Positions 1 to 7,367 of a DNA stretch of 64,000 nt are shown here, piece after piece. Below the pieces are notes generated by a model. That model was not told the DNA's origin, did not search any database, and saw nothing but the letters and a program-made list of their open reading frames with translations. Numbering within the stretch: position 1 is the stretch's first letter; every line of letters starts with the position of its first letter. The position numbers and the translations under genes were made by a program. The stretch comes from Micromonospora_G sp044458865 (GTDB lineage: Bacteria > Actinomycetota > Actinomycetes > Mycobacteriales > Micromonosporaceae). The stretch covers positions 1 through 64,000 of the forward strand of contig NZ_JBITIH010000026.1 of NCBI RefSeq assembly GCF_044458865.1, read 5' to 3'.

Positions 1-140
1 GCCCGGGGGTGGGGGGGGCCCGGGGGGCCGGCGCCTCCGGGTCGGTGGCGCGGGGCCCCCCGGGGCTCCCCCCCTCGTCCCCCCCGTCTTTGTCCGGAGG
101 GCCCCCTTATTACCCCTTCGCTTTAATCCGGGGCCCCTCC
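1..140. other. Homopolymer-rich window edge, no gene
   Basis: The first 140 bases consist of runs of G and C (up to eight G and seven C) with short T-rich pieces. Codon structure is absent, and the compositional texture differs from everything else in the window. No coding frame here is supported. It may be the true 3' flank of the S9 peptidase gene, but it looks more like low-quality assembly at a contig end. Confidence 0.5.
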
Positions 141-2360
141 TTACATCTCTCGCAGGTGGAGGTGGAGGAAGTCGAGTTCCAGCCGGAGCAGACGTTCGGC
201 GGCACCGTCCCCGGCCAGGTGGGTCGCGCCGGTCAGTGGGATCACCGAGTGCGGACGGCCGGCGGCGAGCAGCGCGGCCGACAACCGCAGCGTGTGCGCG
301 GCCACCACGTTGTCGTCGACCATTCCGTGCACCAGCAGCATCGGCCGGGCGTCGTCCGGGGTGACCGGAGGCTCGCCGGCCAGCTCCAGTAGGCAGTGGT
401 GGGCGTACACCTCCGGGCTGTCGTCCGGCAGCCCGAGATACCGCTCGGCGTACGCGGTGTCGTACATGGCCCAGTCGGAGACCGGCGCCCCGGCGACGGC
501 GCAGCGGAACAGGTCGGGGCGGCAGAGCGCGGCCAACCCGGCCAGCCAGCCCCCGAACGACCAGCCCCGTACGGCGACCCGACCCAGGTCGAGGTCCGGG
601 TGCTTCTCGGCGAGCGCGGTGAGGGCATCCACCTGGTCGAGCAGGATCACGTCGGCGAGCCGCCGGTGGATCACCTTCTCGAACGAGGGCGCCACTCCCG
701 GCGTACCCCGGTTGTCGACGGTGACCACCGCGAAGCCGGAGTCCGCCCACCACTGCCGTTCCAGCCAGCGGGCGCGGCTCGCCAGCACCTCCTGGACTCC
801 CGGTCCGCCGTAGATGTCGAGCAGCACCGGCAGCCGGCGCCCGGCGACGTGGCTGCGCGGATAGAGCACGGCCGTGGGTAGCCGGCGGTCGGTGACCCGT
901 TCCAGCACCGGGCGCGGCGAGTACGGCGGGGTCGCGGCGAGCGTGCCCAACGTGCTCAGCTCGCGTTCGCCGCGCCAGACGGTCCACCGGGTGCCGGCGT
1001 GGTCGAGCGAGGCGGAGCCGACCACCAGTACGTCGCCACCGACGACCCCGGTGTGCCAGCCCGGGTCGGCGGTCAGCCGGCGGGACTCCACCCCGCCGCC
1101 GATCGCGGTCCGGACCCGGAACAGATGTTGCTGGCTCGGTTCCCCGTCGCTCGCCTCGACCAGCAGGTCGGTCGCTCCCGGGCCGGCTGGGAGGGGGCCG
1201 ACCACCCGGCGGATGTAGAGCGACGGCGGGGTGAGCAGGGTGCCGTCGGCGAAGAGGCAGCGGGCGTCGTAGCCGTCGTGCGCGAGTTCGCCGCCGACCA
1301 GCACCCGCCCGTCGGGCAGGTGCCGGGGAGTGCCGGCGACCGGCTCGACCCAGCGGGGGTCGGCGAGTTCCGCGTGCACCTGGGTCTCCCCGGTACGGGG
1401 GTCGACCGCGAGCACCAGGCCGTGCTGTTGCAGCCGCCGCAGCACGGTGATCAGCGGTCCGGTGTCGGCCCAGTGCACCGACACCAGGTAGGGGTAGGTC
1501 TCCCGGTCCCAGTGCACGTCGACCCAGCCGCCATCGAGGTCGAGCAGGTGGAGGCTGACCTCGGCGTTCGGCCCCCCGGCCCGGGGGTACGCGACGCTGC
1601 GCGGCAGGCTCGCCGGATCACCCGGGTCGTGCAGGTACCAGCGGGGCAGCCGGGACTCGTCGACCCGGGCGGCGAGGATGGACCGCCCGTCCGGCGCCCA
1701 CCAGTAGCCGCGGTACCGGGCGAACTCCTCGGCCGCGATGAACTCGGCCAGTCCCCAGCTGACGCCCGCCTCCTCACCGGCGAGCAGGTTGTCGGTGCCG
1801 TCAGCCTCGATCACCCGTAGTTGCCCGCCGCAGCGCCCGCCGTTGCCGCCGTTCGGGCTCTGTGGGCGGCCCGGGAGGCCGGTCCGGTCGGCGCTGGCGG
1901 GCCCCTCGGTGACGTACGCGAGCCGTTCACCGGTCGGGTCAGGGCGGGGGTCGATCACCGGCCCGGTGACCGCGACCTCGACCACGTCACCCTGCACCAG
2001 GTCGGCCCGGAAGAGGCGACCGGCCAGGGCGAAGACCGCCACCCGGGCGGCCGGGTCGGTGGCGTAACCGCCGATGCCGCTGGCCTGCAGCCGCTGCCGT
2101 TCCCGCAGGGCGCGCTCGGCCGGCGGCAGCCCGACGGTGGTGAGCGGGTCCCTCGGATCGCTCTCCAGCAGGATGGCCGGGTCGGCGACGAGTCGTTCCG
2201 TCGCCGACGCGACGTCGAACAGCCAGAGCGCGTCGGCCGGATCCTCGGGGCCGCCGGACCGGAGGAAGACCACCCGGGAGCCGTCGGAGGCCACCGTCAC
2301 CGACCGTGGTGCGCCGTGGCTGAACCGGCGGGTACGGGCGGCCAGTTCCGGATATTCCAC
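141..2360 (-). CDS. Prolyl oligopeptidase family serine peptidase (S9, DPP-IV-like)
   Basis: This 739-aa protein has an N-terminal beta-propeller-like DPP-IV region (about residues 1-500) and a C-terminal alpha/beta-hydrolase domain. The nucleophile elbow reads GWSFGG (near residue 600). The acid lies in HGMVDDNV (about 677) and the catalytic histidine in GATHLAG (about 713), so the Ser-Asp-His triad looks complete. No signal peptide is evident, so it is probably cytoplasmic. The family cleaves short peptides, often after proline or alanine. It is transcribed away from mshB and shares the short 2361-2465 interval with it. The TAA stop sits beside the odd homopolymer-rich window edge, so the last codons deserve caution. 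The exact substrate cannot be read from sequence. Confidence 0.9.
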   Translation of the reverse strand: MEYPELAARTRRFSHGAPRSVTVASDGSRVVFLRSGGPEDPADALWLFDVASATERLVADPAILLESDPRDPLTTVGLPPAERALRERQRLQASGIGGYATDPAARVAVFALAGRLFRADLVQGDVVEVAVTGPVIDPRPDPTGERLAYVTEGPASADRTGLPGRPQSPNGGNGGRCGGQLRVIEADGTDNLLAGEEAGVSWGLAEFIAAEEFARYRGYWWAPDGRSILAARVDESRLPRWYLHDPGDPASLPRSVAYPRAGGPNAEVSLHLLDLDGGWVDVHWDRETYPYLVSVHWADTGPLITVLRRLQQHGLVLAVDPRTGETQVHAELADPRWVEPVAGTPRHLPDGRVLVGGELAHDGYDARCLFADGTLLTPPSLYIRRVVGPLPAGPGATDLLVEASDGEPSQQHLFRVRTAIGGGVESRRLTADPGWHTGVVGGDVLVVGSASLDHAGTRWTVWRGERELSTLGTLAATPPYSPRPVLERVTDRRLPTAVLYPRSHVAGRRLPVLLDIYGGPGVQEVLASRARWLERQWWADSGFAVVTVDNRGTPGVAPSFEKVIHRRLADVILLDQVDALTALAEKHPDLDLGRVAVRGWSFGGWLAGLAALCRPDLFRCAVAGAPVSDWAMYDTAYAERYLGLPDDSPEVYAHHCLLELAGEPPVTPDDARPMLLVHGMVDDNVVAAHTLRLSAALLAAGRPHSVIPLTGATHLAGDGAAERLLRLELDFLHLHLREM

Positions 2361-2465
2361 ATCGCCGATCGTAGGCCGGCGCGATCGATGATGGGGCTGA
2401 GCTGCTCATCGTGTCCATACGTCGACCTGCTGGGTGATCGATCGCGGACGCGTAGAGTGACTGCC

Positions 2466-3398
2466 GTGACGAACCTGGCCGCCCGGCGGCTTCTCCTGGT
2501 ACACGCACACCCGGACGACGAGGCGATCGGGACCGGGGCGACGATGGCGCACTACGCGCGCGCCGGGGCACAGGTCACCCTGGTGACCTGCACGCTCGGC
2601 GAGGAGGGCGAAATTCACGTACCGGCGCTGGCCGGGCTCGCCGCGGACGCCGCCGATCAGCTCGGTGGCTACCGGGTCGCCGAACTCGCCGCCGCGTGCG
2701 CCGCCCTCGGGGTGTCGGACCACCGGTTCCTCGGTGGGGCGGGCCGTTACCGCGACTCGGGCATGATGGGGCTCGCCACCAACGACCATCCACGGGCGTT
2801 CTGGCAGGCGGAGCTCGACGAGGCGGCCGGGTACCTGGTCGACATCATGCGCGAGGTACGGCCGCAGGTGCTCGTCACGTACGACCCGAACGGCTTCTAC
2901 GGACATCCGGACCACATCCAGGCACACCGGGTCGCCATGCGCGCGGCGGAGCTGGCCACGGCCGAGGGGTTCGGACCAGTCAAGATCTATTGGACGGCGA
3001 TGCCGAAGAGTGTGCTGGAGGCGGGGATGGCCGCGTTCGGAGAGTCCTCGGACAACCCGTTCGCCGGTATCGACCGCTTCGACGACCTGCCGTTCGGCAC
3101 CCCGGACGAGGAGATCGCGGCCCGGATCGACGGCACCGACCAGCACGCCGCCAAGGAGGCGTCGATGCGGGCACACGCCACCCAGATCCCGGCCAGTTCG
3201 TGGCTCTACTCGATCGCCGGCAACTTCGGCGGTGAGTTCATGGGCGTGGAGTACTACACCCTGGCGGTCGGCGAGCGGGGGTCCGGATCCGGCCCGTACG
3301 GCTGGGAGGACGACCTCTTCGCCGGCCTGGAGCCCACGGCGGCGGAACCGGCCACGGAGGCCGGAGCCGAGGCGCTGGCGGAGAGCGGAGCGCGGTGA
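2466..3398 (+). CDS. mshB: N-acetyl-1-D-myo-inositol-2-amino-2-deoxy-glucopyranoside deacetylase (MshB)
   Basis: Zinc-dependent deacetylase of the PIG-L/LmbE family that removes the acetyl group from GlcNAc-Ins in mycothiol biosynthesis. Of 310 aa, the N-terminus carries the AHPDDE zinc/catalytic motif (about residues 13-18) and the centre carries the second zinc motif HPDH (within YGHPDHIQAH). The pattern GTGATMAHYA and the TLGEEGEIHVP segment are typical of MshB. A GTG at 2466 was chosen; an in-frame GTG at 2457 is nearly as good, and the longer upstream open frame is antisense to the S9 gene. It overlaps the next gene by four bases (GTGA), so the two are co-translated. The same order (mshB followed by a small membrane protein) is known in mycobacteria. 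Confidence 0.93.
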   Translation: MTNLAARRLLLVHAHPDDEAIGTGATMAHYARAGAQVTLVTCTLGEEGEIHVPALAGLAADAADQLGGYRVAELAAACAALGVSDHRFLGGAGRYRDSGMMGLATNDHPRAFWQAELDEAAGYLVDIMREVRPQVLVTYDPNGFYGHPDHIQAHRVAMRAAELATAEGFGPVKIYWTAMPKSVLEAGMAAFGESSDNPFAGIDRFDDLPFGTPDEEIAARIDGTDQHAAKEASMRAHATQIPASSWLYSIAGNFGGEFMGVEYYTLAVGERGSGSGPYGWEDDLFAGLEPTAAEPATEAGAEALAESGAR

Positions 3399-3880
3399 CG
3401 CTGTCCAGTCCGTCGACGCCGGTTTCCGGCGAGATGCCCGTCGAGCCCCGACCGCCGCGTCGGGCGGGGCTCGTCCGTCTGCTCGACCTGCTGTTGCGGA
3501 TCGCCGGGGGAGTGCTGGCGGTGATCGCCGCCCTGGTGACCGGGACGCTGGAGTTGCTGCTCGCCACGCTCCGCGTCGGTGGTCAGCTCATCGGCGTGTC
3601 CGTGCTGGTCGCGATCGCGGCAAACCTGGTGCTGGGCTGGTTCGCGTACCGGACGGTGGGGCGGCGGTGGGCGGTGGCGCTGCCGGCCGTGCCCTGGTTC
3701 GTGCTGATGGCGGTGGCCGCGATCAAGACCACCGAGGGGGACGTGTTGCTTGCCGGGGACAACTGGGTCGGCGTCGTCATGATCTTCGCCGGCTCGATGG
3801 CCTTCGCCGCGATGGCGTTCAAGCTGATCGTCTCCCGCCCGCTCGGCCCGCTTCCGCCGCCGAGCCGACCGGCTAGCTGA
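3395..3880 (+). CDS. Small membrane protein downstream of mshB
   Basis: A 161-aa protein with a proline-rich cytoplasmic N-terminus (first about 28 residues) followed by four hydrophobic segments, ending in another proline-rich tail. The GTG start overlaps the mshB stop by four bases, which implies translational coupling. It resembles the uncharacterised DUF6113-type membrane proteins often found next to mshB in actinobacteria. No catalytic motif is visible. Linkage to mycothiol production is inferred from position only. Confidence 0.8.
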   Translation: MTLSSPSTPVSGEMPVEPRPPRRAGLVRLLDLLLRIAGGVLAVIAALVTGTLELLLATLRVGGQLIGVSVLVAIAANLVLGWFAYRTVGRRWAVALPAVPWFVLMAVAAIKTTEGDVLLAGDNWVGVVMIFAGSMAFAAMAFKLIVSRPLGPLPPPSRPAS

Positions 3881-3951
3881 TGGAGCCTCCCAGCTACGGG
3901 TGGTAGATATCTTCCAGCGGTACGGGACTCGGCTGTTTCTGGAGGCGTGCG

Positions 3952-4416
3952 ATGAAGGACCGTTGGTTGCCGGTCGGCGTACTCGCGGCGGTGTTCTTCC
4001 TGATCAACGTGATCGCTCGACTGGTCATCCAGTTCGGGTTCGAGGACGACGTCGAGGCCGCGGACCGGGTGTCGTTGATCATGTTCGGTGTGATCGGGTT
4101 GATCCTGGCCGTGATCGCGTTCGTGTACGCGCGGCGGCAGCCGGTCGCCCGCTGGGGCGGGGACGTCGCGGTCGCGGTACTCGGCGCGATGGCGCTGACC
4201 GTCATCGTCGGCCCGTTCATCAGCGGGAGTTACCCGTTCGCCAACGGCGCCGGGGAGTTCTTCTCCCAGATCTGGCTCTATGCCGGATTCGCCGGTGCCG
4301 GCACCCTGCTCGGATTCCTGCTGGTGACCGCGCTGGGCCTGGACTACCGCTCCCAGTCGCTGAAGCGGTACGCGGAGACCAAGCTGGCCAAGCCGCGTCG
4401 GGTCGTCCGCCGCTGA
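3952..4416 (+). CDS. Small integral membrane protein
   Basis: This 154-aa protein has four hydrophobic segments (roughly residues 7-25, 42-60, 70-92, 108-128) and a basic C-terminal tail (KLAKPRRVVRR). ATG 3952 follows a GGAGG at 3941-3945 with six-base spacing. I do not recognise a characterised family. It is separated from the previous gene by about 70 bases and is followed at once by a perfect terminator hairpin, so it may be the last gene of an mshB transcription unit or a single-gene unit. Confidence 0.78.
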   Translation: MKDRWLPVGVLAAVFFLINVIARLVIQFGFEDDVEAADRVSLIMFGVIGLILAVIAFVYARRQPVARWGGDVAVAVLGAMALTVIVGPFISGSYPFANGAGEFFSQIWLYAGFAGAGTLLGFLLVTALGLDYRSQSLKRYAETKLAKPRRVVRR

Positions 4417-4430
4417 CGCGATGGGTGTCG

Positions 4431-4457
4431 CACCACCCGCCTACAAGGCGGGTGGTG
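4431..4457. terminator. Bidirectional terminator hairpin
   Basis: Eleven bases, CACCACCCGCC, pair perfectly with GGCGGGTGGTG across a five-base loop (TACAA). The hairpin lies between two convergent genes and overlaps the final codons and stop of the minus-strand GNAT gene, so it can serve both transcripts. Confidence 0.8.
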
Positions 4458-5481
4458 CCACCCGGGTCAGGTACGTGTGGTGGGTGGTGAACCCGAGCTG
4501 GCGGTAGAGCGCCACGGCGCCCGAGTTGACCTCCTCGACCTGGAGGAACACGTCGGTCGCGCCGCGCTCGGCCGCCCACCTGCCCAGTGCGCCGATCACG
4601 TGCTGGGCCAACCCCTGTCGGCGGGCCTCGGGCACGACCTCGATGCTGGTCAGGCCGAGCCAGCGGCCCGCTCCGGTCACCGTGCCCCGGCCGACGGCGA
4701 TCAGTTTCCCGCCGTTGTCGCCGGTTGGTGCGTAGTTGTCGCCGGTTGGTGCGTACAGGTGGGCGAAGCGGACCTGGTCGACGGCGGTGAGGACGTGTCG
4801 GGCCGCGGCCGGAAGCAGGTCGAGCGGGTCGGGCCCGGGTGCGACGCCCGCGTGGGCGGCCTTGCGAGCCGCCGCGAGCCGCAGCCACTCGTCCGACGGG
4901 CTGGTCGCCAGCTCCACCTCGGCCAGATCGGCCCGGACCGGCGTACGGGCCACCAGGGCGGTCAGCGGTGTGGTCTGCACCAGGACCGGACTTCGGCTGG
5001 TCCAGCCGCGTTCGTCGAGCGCTGCCCCGACCGGAGCGGCGAGCGGTAGCGGCGTGTTGATCATTGCCGTCTGGCCTCGGTCGGCGTACCACCTGGAGAC
5101 CGCGTCGATCGCCGCCTCCAGGGGACGGTCCGGGTCGCCGACCGGTAACGCCGAGTTGGCCCGGCCGGTCCAGCCGTCGGCGGCGCGGAGCAGCCAGTCG
5201 CCGAGCCGTTCCTGTACCGGCGCCGGCCAGGCCTCGTTGGCCGCGAGTTCCAGGGCGACGACCGTTGTCGCGTTCGGCCGCCGGGCCGCCGGCACCCGCT
5301 TCGCCCGGTGCACCTCGTCCAGCGGCACCCGAAGTTTTCCGCGTGCGGTGGCGAGGGTGAGGTGTGTCTCGGTGAGGTCGACCAGCTCGCCGAGGGAGTC
5401 GGTGAAGAGCGGTCGGTTGTCACGAACCCCTACAATTCGACGGACTACCACGCGGTGTCCCAGATCCTGCCGTCGGAGCAC
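4441..5481 (-). CDS. GNAT family N-acetyltransferase
   Basis: A 346-aa protein. The N-terminal about 70 residues form a small beta-rich domain (RRIVGVRDNRPLFTDSLGEL) and the C-terminal half is a GNAT fold. The acetyl-CoA loop reads EARRQGLAQHVIGALGRWA and is followed by VEEVNSGAVALYRQLGF, a standard GNAT motif B. The layout matches actinobacterial two-domain GNATs annotated as N-acetylglutamate-synthase-like (CG3035 family), but the substrate is not determinable. The GTG start has a strong GAGGAGGGGGG ribosome site on the minus strand. A 21-bp tandem duplication (4714-4755) adds seven residues (APTGDNY) in the acetyl-CoA domain. It is divergent from the ferredoxin gene. Confidence 0.85.
   Translation of the reverse strand: MLRRQDLGHRVVVRRIVGVRDNRPLFTDSLGELVDLTETHLTLATARGKLRVPLDEVHRAKRVPAARRPNATTVVALELAANEAWPAPVQERLGDWLLRAADGWTGRANSALPVGDPDRPLEAAIDAVSRWYADRGQTAMINTPLPLAAPVGAALDERGWTSRSPVLVQTTPLTALVARTPVRADLAEVELATSPSDEWLRLAAARKAAHAGVAPGPDPLDLLPAAARHVLTAVDQVRFAHLYAPTGDNYAPTGDNGGKLIAVGRGTVTGAGRWLGLTSIEVVPEARRQGLAQHVIGALGRWAAERGATDVFLQVEEVNSGAVALYRQLGFTTHHTYLTRVAPPAL
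4714..4755. repeat. 21-bp perfect tandem duplication inside GNAT gene
   Basis: Two adjacent identical copies (4714-4734 and 4735-4755) keep the reading frame and duplicate the peptide APTGDNY. Confidence 0.95.
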
Positions 5482-5559
5482 GATCGCCCCCCTCCTCGGC
5501 GAGATACTAGGCTCTTACCGTCGCGGTTGATCGCGGCGTAGCTTGCGGAGGAGAGATCG

Positions 5560-5886
5560 GTGACCTACATCATCGCCGAGCCGTGCGTCGATGTGCTCGA
5601 CAAGGCATGCATCGAGGAGTGCCCGGTCGACTGCATCTACGAAGGCAACCGGATGCTCTACATCCACCCCGACGAGTGCGTGGACTGCGGGGCATGTGAG
5701 CCGGTCTGCCCGGTAGAGGCCATCTTCTACGAGGACGACGTGCCGGAGCAGTGGAAGGACTACACGTCGGCGAACTACGAGTTCTTCGAGGACCTCGGCT
5801 CGCCCGGCGGCGCGTCCAAGATCGGCAAGGTGGAGAAGGACGCGACCTTCGTCGCGGCGCAGGAGCGGCGCGGAGAGGGACACTGA
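5560..5886 (+). CDS. fdxA: 7Fe ferredoxin (3Fe-4S/4Fe-4S)
   Basis: A 108-aa cytoplasmic electron carrier. The N-terminal part has the CVDVLDKACIEECPVDCIYEG cluster-binding pattern and the second motif is CVDCGACEPVCP, as in 7Fe FdxA/FdxC ferredoxins of actinobacteria. The GTG start at 5560 follows GGAGGAG (5547-5553). dapC begins about 57 bases downstream, so the pair is likely co-transcribed, as in mycobacteria (fdxC-dapC order). Confidence 0.96.
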   Translation: MTYIIAEPCVDVLDKACIEECPVDCIYEGNRMLYIHPDECVDCGACEPVCPVEAIFYEDDVPEQWKDYTSANYEFFEDLGSPGGASKIGKVEKDATFVAAQERRGEGH

Positions 5887-5942
5887 GCGGCGTACCGACC
5901 GGTGGGGGGACGACCCCCGGTGGTGGGAGCGGAGGTGGGCCG

Positions 5943-7049
5943 GTGGGTGCGGCGGCAAGCCGGATCAACGGCCTACCCGATTTTCCCTGGGACCTGCTGG
6001 CGCCCGCCAAGGTGGTCGCCGGCAGGCATCCCGACGGGATCGTCGACCTCTCCATCGGCACCCCGGTCGACCCGGTGCCGGAGCTGATCCGGGACGCGCT
6101 CTCGGCCGGCACCAACGCGCCGGGTTATCCGCTCACCGCCGGCACGGCGGCGCTGCGGGCCGCGATCGCGGACTGGGCGGGGCGTAACTGCGGTGCCGAC
6201 CCCGCCGGGGTTGGCGTACTGCCCACGATCGGTTCGAAGGAACTGGTCGCCTGGCTGCCCACGCTGCTCGGCCTCGGGCCGGACGACGTGGTGGTCATCC
6301 CCGAGGTCTGTTACCCGACCTACGAGGTCGGCGCCCGGCTCGCCGGGGCCACCGTGGTCCGGGCCGACTCGCTGACCGCGATCGGTCCGAATCCCCGGGT
6401 ACGCATGATCTGGGTCAACTCCCCGTCCAATCCGACCGGGCGGGTGCTGCCGGCGGCGCATCTGCGCAAGGTCGTCGACTGGGCGCGGGAACGCGGTGTG
6501 GTGGTGGTCAGCGACGAGTGTTACCTGACCCTGGGTTGGGAGTCGTCGCCCGTCTCGGTGCTCGCACCCGAGGTCAGCGGCGGGTCGTACGACGGGCTGC
6601 TGGCGGTGCACTCGCTCTCCAAGCGTTCCAACCTCGCCGGCTACCGGGCCGGTTTTGTCGCCGGTGACCCGGCGTTGGTGGACCGCCTCCTTGCGGTACG
6701 CAAGCATGCCGGCATGATCGTGCCGGAGCCGGTCCAGACGGCGATGGTCGCCTCGTTGAGCGACGAGACGCACGTGGCGGAGCAGCGTGACCGTTACGCC
6801 GCCCGCCGTGAGGTGCTGCGCCCGGCGTTGCAGCGGGCGGGCTTCACGCTCAGCCACTCGACCGCGGGCCTCTACTTCTGGGCCACCCGCGACGAGGACT
6901 GCTGGGCCACCGTCGACTGGCTCGCCGCGCGCGGCATCCTGGTCGCGCCGGGCACCTTCTACGGGCCGTCCGGTTCGCGGCACGTCCGGTTCGCGGTCAC
7001 CGCGACCGACGAGCGGATCGCCGCCGCCGCCGAGCGCCTCGCTGGCTGA
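5943..7049 (+). CDS. dapC: Succinyldiaminopimelate transaminase (DapC)
   Basis: A 368-aa PLP-dependent class I/II aminotransferase. It converts N-succinyl-2-amino-6-ketopimelate to N-succinyl-LL-diaminopimelate in the DAP/lysine pathway, which also supplies peptidoglycan. SLSKRSNLAGYRAGF holds the PLP lysine near residue 226, and the WVNSPSNPTGRV segment carries the conserved Asn and Pro-Thr-Gly. GTG 5943 was chosen because GGAGG lies at 5931-5935; the frame stays open farther upstream but only across fdxA. Partner genes dapD and dapE lie at 22.7-24.9 kb. Confidence 0.92.
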   Translation: MGAAASRINGLPDFPWDLLAPAKVVAGRHPDGIVDLSIGTPVDPVPELIRDALSAGTNAPGYPLTAGTAALRAAIADWAGRNCGADPAGVGVLPTIGSKELVAWLPTLLGLGPDDVVVIPEVCYPTYEVGARLAGATVVRADSLTAIGPNPRVRMIWVNSPSNPTGRVLPAAHLRKVVDWARERGVVVVSDECYLTLGWESSPVSVLAPEVSGGSYDGLLAVHSLSKRSNLAGYRAGFVAGDPALVDRLLAVRKHAGMIVPEPVQTAMVASLSDETHVAEQRDRYAARREVLRPALQRAGFTLSHSTAGLYFWATRDEDCWATVDWLAARGILVAPGTFYGPSGSRHVRFAVTATDERIAAAAERLAG

Positions 7050-7175
7050 ACAGCCGCCAGCGGCGCCCGGCGGCCCGGCCGCCGTTCCGGAGGTCCCGGG
7101 AGTTCGTCGTCGGTCGATTTTGTGACCGGAAATCTGTAATGGATCTTCGCTGGTCACGTCCATCGCGGCCGATTG

Positions 7176-7187
7176 GAGAGCGCTCTC
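7176..7187. promoter_or_regulatory. LacI-type operator palindrome, copy 1
   Basis: Perfect 12-bp palindrome GAGAGCGCTCTC in the 318-bp interval upstream of the secreted sugar-dehydrogenase gene. This form is typical of LacI-family operators controlling carbohydrate genes in actinomycetes. An identical copy lies at 7290-7301. Confidence 0.7.
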
Positions 7188-7236
7188 AGGATTGCCGAAA
7201 CAATCCTTGACGAGCCCGCAACCGAGCCGTAACGAT

Positions 7237-7248
7237 GTATGCGCATAC
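7237..7248. promoter_or_regulatory. GTATGCGCATAC palindrome between the two operators
   Basis: Perfect 12-bp palindrome about midway between the two GAGAGCGCTCTC sites (centres 61 and 53 bp away). It may be a second regulator's site or overlap the -10 region. No regulator gene is adjacent. Confidence 0.4.
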
Positions 7249-7289
7249 CTCGCACTCTCACCGGCCGTCGGCGCGTCGGGGAGGTGCGA

Positions 7290-7301
7290 GAGAGCGCTCT
7301 C
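7290..7301. promoter_or_regulatory. LacI-type operator palindrome, copy 2
   Basis: Second identical GAGAGCGCTCTC, 114 bp centre-to-centre from copy 1 and 66 bp before the GTG start. The spacing allows looping by a tetrameric LacI-type repressor. The site lies inside an upstream open frame, so it also argues for the downstream start. Confidence 0.7.
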
Positions 7302-7367
7302 GACGGCACCACCGGCAAGGGCGTGATCGGCGCACGCCGTCCTCCATCGGATCAGGAAGGGACTCAC

